Shown piece after piece: positions 1 to 7,120 of a stretch of DNA of 36,545 nucleotides. Location: the NCBI GenBank assembly GCA_026954325.1, contig JAIXKK010000212.1:8228-44772 (forward strand). The letters run 5' to 3'. This DNA is from Bryobacterales bacterium. Lineage in GTDB: Bacteria > Acidobacteriota > Terriglobia > Bryobacterales > Bryobacteraceae. Numbering within the stretch: the stretch's first letter is position 1; every line of letters starts with the position of its first letter. Below the pieces are notes generated by a model. It was not told the origin of the DNA. It did not search any database and saw only the letters and a list, made by a program, of their open reading frames with translations. The translations under genes and the position numbers were made by a program.

Positions 1-792
1 ACCCTTCCAGAGTCCACCGCGCTGGCCTCCGCCGAAAGGGTAGTTCACGAGACGCATACCCAAAGAGATCCTAAAGCAGCTATCCAAAGGCAACGGCACC
101 CTTGATCGGGCGCCTTTGCTTTTGGAATGGCTTCAGCAATGCCGAGGCATTGCTCGTTGGCGTGCAGGATCAACCGGCTCCGCTGGGCTTGGGCCCCAAC
201 TCCAGCCGGATGCAAGGCTGGTGCTGGTTGCACTGAGGACTCCCGCCGCCTGATTCGCAGGTCGAACGAAATGCCATCCGCTGGTCAGCGCGTACCAGGG
301 CAATGTGGGCGTTTTGTTGGGGGGTGAATAAGGGTATCGGAATCTTCCACCCCGCCACGGGCAGCACGTTGCCGCCGATGATGGCAGCCGGGTAGTGGAC
401 GGCGAGAACCTGGCGCCGCACATGTCCTGCGTTGTGGAATCGCGAGCAAGCCTCATGCTCGGGGTGGTGGTGTCGAATCCGGTGGGGCGGCGCCCACGAT
501 TGGGCCGTTCGCCGGCAATCTGCCGCAGGCCGGCGTGGCAGGTTGCGTACGGGCCGGCTTGGGAATCAATGCCGAAGAGAGGCATCGGGGAGGGGCGACA
601 GTCCGGTATGTCCGGAGCTTGCGGAGACGACACCGGGGCAATCGCCCGGACGCAGTATCTTTGCGTCCCTATTTGAGGGGACGATTCCCGAATGTGAGGA
701 GACCGGCCTTAAATTCACTTCGGATTTTGCCTGGTAATTTTCAGAAACGTCGATGGGCAGGCTGTAATCTATTTCACAGGAGATTTTGTATC
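1..792. other. Region without a supportable gene
   Basis: No reading frame here has a recognisable family, a convincing ribosome binding site and consistent coding character. Short frames exist on both strands. One minus-strand frame (about 170-490) reads without stops and ends at a TGA near 170, but I recognise no domain in it. The stretch just before 793 becomes more A/T-rich and carries the ribosome binding site of the first radical SAM gene, so the promoter of that operon probably lies in about 690-780. The rest may be decayed coding sequence, but I cannot name a parent gene. Confidence 0.5.
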
Positions 793-2091
793 ATGCAGAC
801 GCATCCCATGAAACAGAATGGAAGTCAGTTCCGGCTGGATGTAGCGACACATGAACTCCTGGCGGGCGGGCGGAAGCGAAGTTCCTTGCTTGCGTCCGGG
901 ACTCCGCTTACGTTGCCTGATGCGGTGTTTCCGCGATTTCCGGAGAAAAAGGGGAATGTGGCGCCCGACCCGCGGTTCCTGCCGAAGGACAATAATCCTT
1001 ATCGTCCGCGTGTAACCGCCGGAATGGTCCGGCGCGGACTTCGCGGCTGGCTTTATCCGTATGTGCGGTCCCGGGTGATGCCGGGAGATTACCACCCAAT
1101 TATCGCGTATGTATTTACGGAGTGGAAGTGTAACCTCGACTGCCACTACTGTTGGGCTTTCGACAATCGCGTGAAGGGGATGACGGAGGACACGGCGCGC
1201 CGTTCCATCGACTGGCTGCACGACACGGGGTGCCGCGTGCTGGCGCTGATGGGAGGCGAGCCGCTGCTGCGGCCTCAGTTCGCGCACAAAGTGGTGCATT
1301 ACGCGGCGCAGCGGGGGTTCTGGGTGTATCTTCCGACGAACGGACGTTTGATGCGGCACGAGGTGATCGATTGGATTGGCGACGCAGGAGTGGCCGCCGT
1401 GAACCTCGCGGTGGATTCGGTGGAGGATCGCAAAGAACTGCCAAAGGCCCTGGTTCCGATCCGGCCCTATTTTGACTACCTGATCAGGAAGCAGTACGTG
1501 TACGGCTTCAGCGTGTTTTTCAATATCAATATCACGCGCATCAATCTCGAGGATGTGAAGCAACTCACCGAAATTGCGCACGACAACGGGATTGCGACGG
1601 ACTACCATATCAACGAATCGCCCATGCTCGATCAGCCGCACTTCAAGCATGCGGAGGAGAACAGTACGTTCATCACGGAGGCGGATTGGCTGAGAGTGGA
1701 CGCGGTCATCGACTGGCTGATCGAGAAGAACAAATCGGGTTACAAGATGGTCAATTCGGTGCGGCGGCTGGAGGATATGCGGGCGTTCATGCGGGGGAAG
1801 GTGCAATCCTGGGATTGCCGGGCGGGGCACAACTCGATGATCATTCGCACGGACGGGACGCTGGCGCCGTGTTTTCCGATGTACTCGGCGACTTACGATT
1901 GGGGCGTGGTGGGGGATCACCGGTTCGAAGCAAAGCAGCTTGATTCCATGAAGCACACCTGCCAGGCGCATTGCTTCTCGACGCTGAATCACAACCTTGC
2001 CTACTGCTACAAAGCGAGCCGGGCGATCAGATGGACGCTCAAGCAAGCGATGAACCGCTTCCAGGGCACAACGGGAAGTTTCGAGGACTGA
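793..2091 (+). CDS. Radical SAM protein with Cys-rich C-terminus
   Basis: A 432-residue radical SAM enzyme. The cluster-binding motif CNLDCHYC puts cysteines at about residues 113, 117 and 120, and MGGEPLL is the usual GGE motif that contacts SAM. The C-terminal third, from about residue 342, carries a further set of cysteines (CRAGH, APCFPM, CQAHC, YCY), which resembles a SPASM/Twitch-type region that binds auxiliary iron-sulfur clusters. The first ~90 residues before the core are not recognised. The start at 793 is preceded by AGGAGA at a good distance; the frame stays open upstream to 535 but has no ribosome site there. The gene lies 7 nt before a second radical SAM gene, so the two are probably co-transcribed. 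Substrate unknown: peptide modification is typical of SPASM proteins, but no precursor peptide was found nearby. Confidence 0.9.
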   Translation: MQTHPMKQNGSQFRLDVATHELLAGGRKRSSLLASGTPLTLPDAVFPRFPEKKGNVAPDPRFLPKDNNPYRPRVTAGMVRRGLRGWLYPYVRSRVMPGDYHPIIAYVFTEWKCNLDCHYCWAFDNRVKGMTEDTARRSIDWLHDTGCRVLALMGGEPLLRPQFAHKVVHYAAQRGFWVYLPTNGRLMRHEVIDWIGDAGVAAVNLAVDSVEDRKELPKALVPIRPYFDYLIRKQYVYGFSVFFNINITRINLEDVKQLTEIAHDNGIATDYHINESPMLDQPHFKHAEENSTFITEADWLRVDAVIDWLIEKNKSGYKMVNSVRRLEDMRAFMRGKVQSWDCRAGHNSMIIRTDGTLAPCFPMYSATYDWGVVGDHRFEAKQLDSMKHTCQAHCFSTLNHNLAYCYKASRAIRWTLKQAMNRFQGTTGSFED

Positions 2092-2098
2092 GGCTGCC

Positions 2099-3073
2099 AT
2101 GACCAAGGGCGATCTGTTCCCGGCATGGCGCAGAATTCTCAGCGGAGGGAAGCCGCTGCTTTCGGTGGAGATCACCAAGGAGTGCCCGCTACGTTGCCCT
2201 GGATGTTACGCATTTGAGCCGGAGCATCTCGGGGATGCGGGCCCACTGCGGCTGCTCTCCGACTATCGCGGTCAGACGCTTGTGGACGGATTTCTCTCGC
2301 TGGTGCGCAAGCAGCGCCCGATCCATGTGTCCATCGTCGGGGGGGAGCCGCTGGTTCGCTATCGGGAACTGGATGAAATCCTTCCGCGGTTGGAAAGGAT
2401 GGGGATCGAGGTGCAACTCGTGACCAGCGCGGTGCGCCCCATTCCATCGCATTGGGCGGAATTGCGGAACCTGCACCTGGTGGTGTCTGTCGACGGATTG
2501 CAACCGGAGCATGACCGGCGGAGGGCGCCCGCCACGTACGATCGAATCCAGAAACACATTGCGGGACACACGGTGATCGTACATTGCACGGTGACGCGGC
2601 AGATGCTGGCGCGAAGCGGGTACCTCGAAGATTTTACGCGGTTCTGGTCGGACAAGGCCGAGGTGCGCAAAGTATGGTTCAGTCTGTTTACGCCGCAGGA
2701 GGGGAGCGAATGCGCCGAGCGGTTGGAACCCGCTGACCGCTCGCGTGTCCTGAGCGATCTGGCGGCACTGCGTCCGCTGTTTCCCAAGGTGCACTTGCCG
2801 GAGATTGTGTTGCGGGGACTCGAAACCCCGCCGCAATCTCCCGAGGAGTGCATTTTCGCGCAGACGACGACCTGTGTATCGGCGGATTTCACAACGCGAA
2901 TTACGCCGTGTCAGTTCGGCGGGCAACCGGTGTGCGCGGAATGCGGCTGTCTCGCGTCGGCGGGACTGGCAGCGATCGGGCGGGTCCGGCTCGGGGGGCT
3001 GGTGTCGGTGGCGCGGCTATTTTCGGCGTCCCGAAAGTTCGGCCATGCATTCGCGGGCAAGGATGCGGCCTAG
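2099..3073 (+). CDS. Second radical SAM protein of the pair
   Basis: A 324-residue radical SAM protein. The motif KECPLRCPGCY puts the cluster cysteines at residues 29, 33 and 36, close to the N-terminus, and IVGGEPLV is the GGE motif. A late cysteine group (CIFAQTTTC, TPCQFGG, CAECGC) suggests an auxiliary cluster. It shares the general plan of its upstream neighbour but is clearly a different protein, not a recent duplicate. It starts 7 nt after that gene, with a weak GAGG before the ATG. Its stop codon TAG (3071-3073) lies inside the 10-bp target duplication of the downstream insertion sequence, so the insertion left the protein intact. Function unknown; joint action with the first enzyme is inferred from the operon only. 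Confidence 0.88.
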   Translation: MTKGDLFPAWRRILSGGKPLLSVEITKECPLRCPGCYAFEPEHLGDAGPLRLLSDYRGQTLVDGFLSLVRKQRPIHVSIVGGEPLVRYRELDEILPRLERMGIEVQLVTSAVRPIPSHWAELRNLHLVVSVDGLQPEHDRRRAPATYDRIQKHIAGHTVIVHCTVTRQMLARSGYLEDFTRFWSDKAEVRKVWFSLFTPQEGSECAERLEPADRSRVLSDLAALRPLFPKVHLPEIVLRGLETPPQSPEECIFAQTTTCVSADFTTRITPCQFGGQPVCAECGCLASAGLAAIGRVRLGGLVSVARLFSASRKFGHAFAGKDAA

Positions 3074-3076
3074 GCG
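3067..3076. repeat. Target site duplication, left copy
   Basis: The ten bases GGCCTAGGCG occur here and again at 4817-4826, directly outside the two ends of the insertion sequence. The copies are identical. The copy contains the TAG stop of the radical SAM gene. A 10-bp duplication is within the range known for IS4-family elements. Confidence 0.93.
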
Positions 3077-3091
3077 CAATACTGTTCACTT
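3077..3091 (+). repeat. Terminal inverted repeat, left
   Basis: CAATACTGTTCACTT, the exact reverse complement of 4802-4816. Read on the minus strand it contains the TGA (3086-3088) that would end the full-length transposase once its frameshift is corrected, so the gene runs into the repeat. Confidence 0.93.
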
Positions 3092-3248
3092 CACGATCCT
3101 GATCCGCTTGGCGACGTCAAGGCGACGAGTGCGTTGGGGTGCTCGCGGCCGCAACGGATAGTTACTCATCTTCCGCTTCACTCCGCGCGGGTTGATGCGA
3201 TTGCGGCTGGAACTAACGCGCTCTTGCAGGATCTCGTCGAGAATTGTT

Positions 3249-4469
3249 TCATGCAAAGCGTTCCTCTGCCGAGGGGGGAATAGCGGCAAAGCGGGCGATG
3301 CGCCGTTGGACAACGCGCACCGAATGGAGAAACGACAGGCGGTCCGGGTCTTCGCCCGCACGCAGGGCAGCCTCGCCCATGAGGCCGCGAATCGCATAGT
3401 GCGCCAGGAGCAGGCCGTGGAACTCCTGCCGGACCAACTCCGGGGTCTTGCTGCGCAGCACGATGTGAGCGCCGCGCAGATGCGTCTTCAGTTCATCCAG
3501 CGCAGTCTCTATCTCCCAGCGTTCGTGATACAGCGCCGCCAGTTCTTTGGCTGGAGCCAACTTGTGGTCCAGGATGGTGGTGACTAGCCGGTAAAGTGGT
3601 TCCGAGTCCGGAACGTTGTGCAGGCGATATTCAATCACCCGTACAACAATCGCCTTGCGCTGTCTATGCCGATCCGCGGTCTTGGGGTAGATGCGGCTAA
3701 GATAAGAGCCGTCCGGAAGACGTTGATCGACGTCCAAACGGACGTTCTTCTTGACGCGCCAGAGCAAATCGGCTCCCGTCCGGGCCGCTCTCTGCCAGAG
3801 CTTGTAACTGGGAAAGAGTCGATCGGCCATGCACAGCATCCCTTTTTGCAGGGCGGGCACGACGTCTTCGGCCAGAGTCAACTCATCGGTTTTATACTCG
3901 GCCATGCGCGCCGCCCAGAGCACGTGCGTCCCGTTTTCCAGCAGCGCAACGAAACGGATTTTGGGGAAGGCGCTGCTGCCCCGGCTGGAGCCCGGACGGC
4001 CGAACGCTTTGTCGTTGTCCGCTGTATCGGCCACGTCCAGCGTGCTGCCGTCAAGGCTCACCAAGCGCCATTGCCGGAACCATGCGCCTTTCGTTTGCTC
4101 CGTGGCGATAGGGGCTACCACCGCCTTGTACAGCGCTTGCAGCGGTTCGGCGCCCAAGCGGCTGCGGGCCTGTGAGATGCCGGACTTGCCGGCCACCTTC
4201 ACCGCTGCCGATGGGTCCATCAACCACTGCACGCCTTCCAGCAGGCAGCGCAAAACCTCGCGGTAAGAAGACCGCATGAACAGCGCCAGCGCGATCACAT
4301 AGTAGACGACTACATGAGCGGGGAGGTCGCGCTGGCGGACGCTGGCGCGTCCGGTTTGTTGGAGTACCGCGTCGACCTTCTCGCGCGGAAAGAACTTGGC
4401 GATCACACCCAGGCTGATGTAATCGGTAATGCGGCTGCCAGCCGGTAACGATGCCACCGTCCGTGCCAT
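3249..4469 (-). CDS. IS4-family transposase, C-terminus frameshifted
   Basis: A DDE transposase of 406 residues as read. The catalytic acids are D140 (VSLDGS), D216 (CMADRLF) and E321, with the IS4 signature Y314-R317-E321-K328 (YHERWEIE onward) in exact Y-2-R-3-E-6-K spacing. An N-terminal IS4-type domain precedes the catalytic core. The frame stops at 3249, but another frame continues from there to a TGA at 3086. Its basic tail (RGVKRKMSNYPLR and RRLDVAKRIRIVK) is typical of the end of such transposases. The switch fits one extra base in a run of six G on the plus strand (3273-3278). Without it the protein would be 460 residues, ending in the inverted repeat. AGGAGG lies just before the ATG. 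The truncated protein keeps all catalytic residues; activity is uncertain. Sequencing error in the run is possible. Confidence 0.9.
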   Translation of the reverse strand: MARTVASLPAGSRITDYISLGVIAKFFPREKVDAVLQQTGRASVRQRDLPAHVVVYYVIALALFMRSSYREVLRCLLEGVQWLMDPSAAVKVAGKSGISQARSRLGAEPLQALYKAVVAPIATEQTKGAWFRQWRLVSLDGSTLDVADTADNDKAFGRPGSSRGSSAFPKIRFVALLENGTHVLWAARMAEYKTDELTLAEDVVPALQKGMLCMADRLFPSYKLWQRAARTGADLLWRVKKNVRLDVDQRLPDGSYLSRIYPKTADRHRQRKAIVVRVIEYRLHNVPDSEPLYRLVTTILDHKLAPAKELAALYHERWEIETALDELKTHLRGAHIVLRSKTPELVRQEFHGLLLAHYAIRGLMGEAALRAGEDPDRLSFLHSVRVVQRRIARFAAIPPSAEERFA

Positions 4470-4478
4470 GGGAGCCTC

Positions 4479-4742
4479 CTATTCCTGGCGCTCTGACACG
4501 GATGTTTCCGGCGGGGGGACTCCCTGGCCGTGAGGCGCCAACGAATAGGGGAAACGCCCGCGGATGAACCGGTTGAAGTAGCTGCCCTTGGAAGGCGCCT
4601 CCAGCAGGGCTTCGTGCACTGCCGGTGGAACGCCGGAATATTGATAGATCGCCCGGCTACGGAATTCCAACTGCAACAGTTCGCGGGCCTGGTCGTAGGC
4701 AACCGTCGTGAGCGTTGTGGATTCGACGGCGGTAATGTGCAT
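4479..4742 (-). CDS. KTSC-domain small protein inside the IS
   Basis: An 87-residue protein that matches the KTSC domain, a short domain first noted at the C-terminus of some lysyl-tRNA synthetases and also found as a stand-alone protein. Visible marks are the central YQY of AIYQYSGVP, then APSKGSYFNRFIRGRFPY. The start at 4742 (MHITAVES) is chosen because AAGGAGG lies 7 nt before it; an upstream in-frame start at 4775 has no such site. The stop is 9 nt before the transposase start, so the two genes form one transcription unit within the terminal repeats. The biochemical role of stand-alone KTSC proteins is not known; a role in regulating transposition is only a guess. Confidence 0.85.
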   Translation of the reverse strand: MHITAVESTTLTTVAYDQARELLQLEFRSRAIYQYSGVPPAVHEALLEAPSKGSYFNRFIRGRFPYSLAPHGQGVPPPETSVSERQE

Positions 4743-4801
4743 GCGATGACCTCCTTGTGGAGGCATCCGCCCCAAAAACAGAATAGCACTAAAATGTTCT
4801 T

Positions 4802-4816
4802 AAGTGAACAGTATTG
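4802..4816 (-). repeat. Terminal inverted repeat, right
   Basis: Exact 15-bp reverse complement of 3077-3091. Identity ends sharply after 15 bp. The 59 bp between this repeat and the KTSC start is A/T-rich compared with its surroundings and is the likely promoter for the IS genes. Confidence 0.93.
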
Positions 4817-4826
4817 GGCCTAGGCG
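4817..4826. repeat. Target site duplication, right copy
   Basis: GGCCTAGGCG, identical to 3067-3076. Read on the minus strand it contains the TAG stop of the larA-type gene (4820-4822). In the uninterrupted ancestor the two convergent genes shared this site, with stop codons overlapping by two bases. Confidence 0.93.
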
Positions 4827-6082
4827 ACTCTGGCAAGCACGTAAGGTCCCTCTGGGATGACGCCGATGGTGGATCCTTTCGGAAGTTGCGAGAAGAGAGC
4901 GTTCAGGGCCTCGTCCGGAGTATGGTAGGCGGCGCCCCACAGGGTGGGGTGGTATTCCGCGCCGAGTCCGGGTACGTGCCAGAGGACGCGCAGACGTTCC
5001 ATCACGAGCGCGAGTTTCTCGAGTTGCCACTGATCCACCTCGACAGGGCTGGAGCGGATCTTCTCGAGGAATTCGCGGTGATCGGGGTTCTCCTTGAGCA
5101 TTCTCCGGAATTCGGGCGCTCCCGGCCCCTCCTGGCATTCGGCGAACAGGAGGATGGCCCCTCCCGGCTTTACGATGTGCGATGCGGCGGTGACGCCTTT
5201 GATGGCCTGGTAATAGGTGAGGTCGAGCGGATAGCCGGCGGCAGTGGTGATGACGGCATCCACGGGTCGGGCCATCTGCTCCAAGAGAATCTTGCGTACG
5301 AAGTTGACGCCGGCGCGGTGCGCCTCGACGGCGTTACCGGCGAAGACGCCGGCGATGCGGCGGTCGCGGGCTAGCGCCACATCCACGATGAAATCGTGTC
5401 TCGCCATGGCGGCGATCTCGAGGAGTTCCTTGTGGAGGGGATTGTCCTCGATGGAGCCCTCGACGGCGCGCGCCTCGCGCATGAATTTCGGGCCGTGGAG
5501 GACCTTGATGGTCTCCTGCGCCGCCAGACCGGGAGCGACCAGCTTACGGCCTCCGGAAAAGCCGAGCATGAGGTGGGGCTCGATGAATCCGAGGGTTATG
5601 TGAAGATCCGCGGAGACGAAGCGTTCGTCAATGTAGACAGGAGTGCCGCTCCTGGTTTCGCCGAGATTGCGGTGCTGGCGCAATTCACGGGCGTTGTGGT
5701 TCTTTACGAGCCCGGCGAGATCGGCGCCGGCGATTTCGCGGACCTCCGCATCCGCGGCGGGGCGGTGCAAGCCGGTGGCGATGAGGATGGTTACCTTCTC
5801 GCGTGGGATTCCTCCCTGGGCCAGGCTCCGCAATACGTGAGGCAGGACGGTGCGGTTGGGAGCGGGGCGGGTGATGTCGCAGACCGAGATGGCGGCGGTC
5901 TTTTTTCCCCTGGCCAGATCCGCCAGCGCAGGACTGGCGATGGGCTCTTGAAGGGCTCCGGCGAGCGCACTGTCCGCATCTTCCAGCGGGGTGGCCGACC
6001 GAGCTTCGAGCATCCGGTAGTCATAACCTTCCGGCAATGCGACATGGAGACCAGTCTTGCCGAAAGCGAGTTGAACATGCAT
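4820..6082 (-). CDS. larA: LarA-type nickel-dependent racemase family protein
   Basis: A 420-residue protein of the LarA (DUF2088) family, cytoplasmic enzymes that racemise lactate or other 2-hydroxy acids using a nickel-pincer nucleotide cofactor. The cofactor and catalytic residues known from Lactobacillus plantarum LarA (H108, H174, K184, H200) have clear counterparts at H106 (TGLHRP), H170 (IEPH), K180 (SGGRK) and H196 (KVLHGP). The length is typical. No larB, larC or larE cofactor genes are in this window, so substrate and cofactor supply cannot be read from context; many family members act on acids other than lactate. The stop codon lies within the IS target duplication. The gene starts about 180 bp after the acetyltransferase gene upstream, with a strong hairpin in the gap. 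Confidence 0.88.
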   Translation of the reverse strand: MHVQLAFGKTGLHVALPEGYDYRMLEARSATPLEDADSALAGALQEPIASPALADLARGKKTAAISVCDITRPAPNRTVLPHVLRSLAQGGIPREKVTILIATGLHRPAADAEVREIAGADLAGLVKNHNARELRQHRNLGETRSGTPVYIDERFVSADLHITLGFIEPHLMLGFSGGRKLVAPGLAAQETIKVLHGPKFMREARAVEGSIEDNPLHKELLEIAAMARHDFIVDVALARDRRIAGVFAGNAVEAHRAGVNFVRKILLEQMARPVDAVITTAAGYPLDLTYYQAIKGVTAASHIVKPGGAILLFAECQEGPGAPEFRRMLKENPDHREFLEKIRSSPVEVDQWQLEKLALVMERLRVLWHVPGLGAEYHPTLWGAAYHTPDEALNALFSQLPKGSTIGVIPEGPYVLARVA

Positions 6083-6120
6083 ATGGGCAACGTAGCACAG
6101 GCGGCAACGGGGAAACGCAA

Positions 6121-6157
6121 AAGGGTTGAATCCGCGCTTCGAGCGGGCTCAACCCTT
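6121..6157 (-). terminator. Strong hairpin, likely intrinsic terminator
   Basis: Arms AAGGGTTGA (6121-6129) and TCAACCCTT (6149-6157) pair perfectly, with a further inner CCGC/GCGG stem around a short loop. On the minus strand the stem is followed by TTTGCGTTT, so it fits as the terminator of the acetyltransferase gene (ends 6261) before larA starts at 6082. Plus-strand flanks are also somewhat T-rich. Confidence 0.65.
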
Positions 6158-6260
6158 CTACATTCTCTCGTTTTGTTGTCTCGGAGTTGTGCGCTATTGG
6201 TTCTCTCTCTAGTCAACCTCCCTGCAATGTAGGTGCGAAGAGGGGATGGTTTCTCTCGTA

Positions 6261-7073
6261 TCAAGTTGGCTCCCGCCCCCATTTGATTCGCGTGTAAGCC
6301 ACGCGGAACCCGAGCCGTTCGACATTGCGCTGGGTGGCTCCGCCGGGCTCGGCGCCGATGGTGGCGACGTCGCATCCGGATTGCCGCGCGTGGGAGAGGC
6401 GGGCTTCGAGCAGCGCGGCTTGCGCACCCCGCCGCCGCCATTCGGGGACGGTGCTTGCACCGGCGAGCAGGGCCACGCCATCATGAATCGCCAGCGATCC
6501 GGCGGCAACGGGGTGGCCCTCAATCTCGGCGAGGAAGGTGAGGTTATCGGGGCGCGCGCACATCACGCGCATCATGCCGGGCAACAACTCCGAAACCTCC
6601 GTGTACTCGCGCCATCCTTCGGCCGCCGTGCGCGCCCACAATTCGCTTTCTTCGGCCCCCACCAGGCGCACGTTTACGGATTCATCCGGGGACTGAGGGG
6701 CGCGTTGCACGAGAGGCAAACAGAGGATGTTGGACAACTCCACCGGAATGTACCCCCGTTCCTTCATCAGGGGGAGAATCCGTCGGTCCGCGAGAGGACT
6801 AACTTCGTGGAAGACCGCGGCGCCGCGTTCTTCGAAGAATGCCTCGATCCGTTCCATATCCTCGGGAAGGGGCATTTCGAAGAGGCCGAGTCCGAGGGTT
6901 TGCGTGCAGGGTGAATCGGGGCCGTCGAACATCGCGTAGGCTCCGGCGGCCTCGATCCAACCGGCCCCGCAGCCGGGGAATACAATAGAACGGGCTTCCA
7001 CAAAGCGGGCGTTTGCCGTAGCTTCGGCGCGCTCCAGGCGGCGGGAGAGGGTGAGATCGCTGTGCCAGGGCAT
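6261..7073 (-). CDS. GNAT-family acetyltransferase
   Basis: A 270-residue protein whose C-terminal half is a GNAT N-acetyltransferase fold. The acetyl-CoA loop is visible as VPEWRRRGAQAALL, followed by NVERLGFRVAYTRIKW, the usual end of the domain. The N-terminal half (about residues 1-125) looks like a diverged partner domain, as in two-domain GNAT proteins. The start at 7073 (MPWHSD) is preferred; a longer frame to 7157 would overlap the divergent gene start at 7121 and has no better ribosome site. The substrate cannot be told. It is followed by a likely terminator and stands alone between larA and a decayed gene. Confidence 0.8.
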   Translation of the reverse strand: MPWHSDLTLSRRLERAEATANARFVEARSIVFPGCGAGWIEAAGAYAMFDGPDSPCTQTLGLGLFEMPLPEDMERIEAFFEERGAAVFHEVSPLADRRILPLMKERGYIPVELSNILCLPLVQRAPQSPDESVNVRLVGAEESELWARTAAEGWREYTEVSELLPGMMRVMCARPDNLTFLAEIEGHPVAAGSLAIHDGVALLAGASTVPEWRRRGAQAALLEARLSHARQSGCDVATIGAEPGGATQRNVERLGFRVAYTRIKWGREPT

Positions 7074-7120
7074 GAGTTCGAGTCTAGCAGCGCGAAGCCG
7101 TGAGAGAATCACGGGCGACA

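Larger units (their letters stand above)
3077..4816 (-). mobile_element. IS4-family insertion sequence with passenger gene
   Basis: A complete 1740-bp element bounded by perfect 15-bp terminal inverted repeats (3077-3091 and 4802-4816) and a 10-bp direct duplication of the target. It holds two genes on the minus strand, a KTSC-domain gene (4479-4742) and a transposase (3249-4469), 9 nt apart. The transposase has the Y-R-E-K signature that defines IS4. Removing the element and one duplication copy rejoins two convergent genes whose stop codons overlapped. The perfect repeats suggest a recent insertion, but the transposase reading frame appears broken near its end. Confidence 0.92.

Noticed and set aside
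535..792. Longer N-terminus for the first radical SAM protein
   Set aside because: The frame is open upstream but the added residues look non-coding, and the ribosome site fits the ATG at 793.
769..2178. 469-codon minus-strand frame opposite the first radical SAM gene
   Set aside because: It is antisense to a gene with clear motifs, has no recognisable domain and is explained by high GC at third positions.
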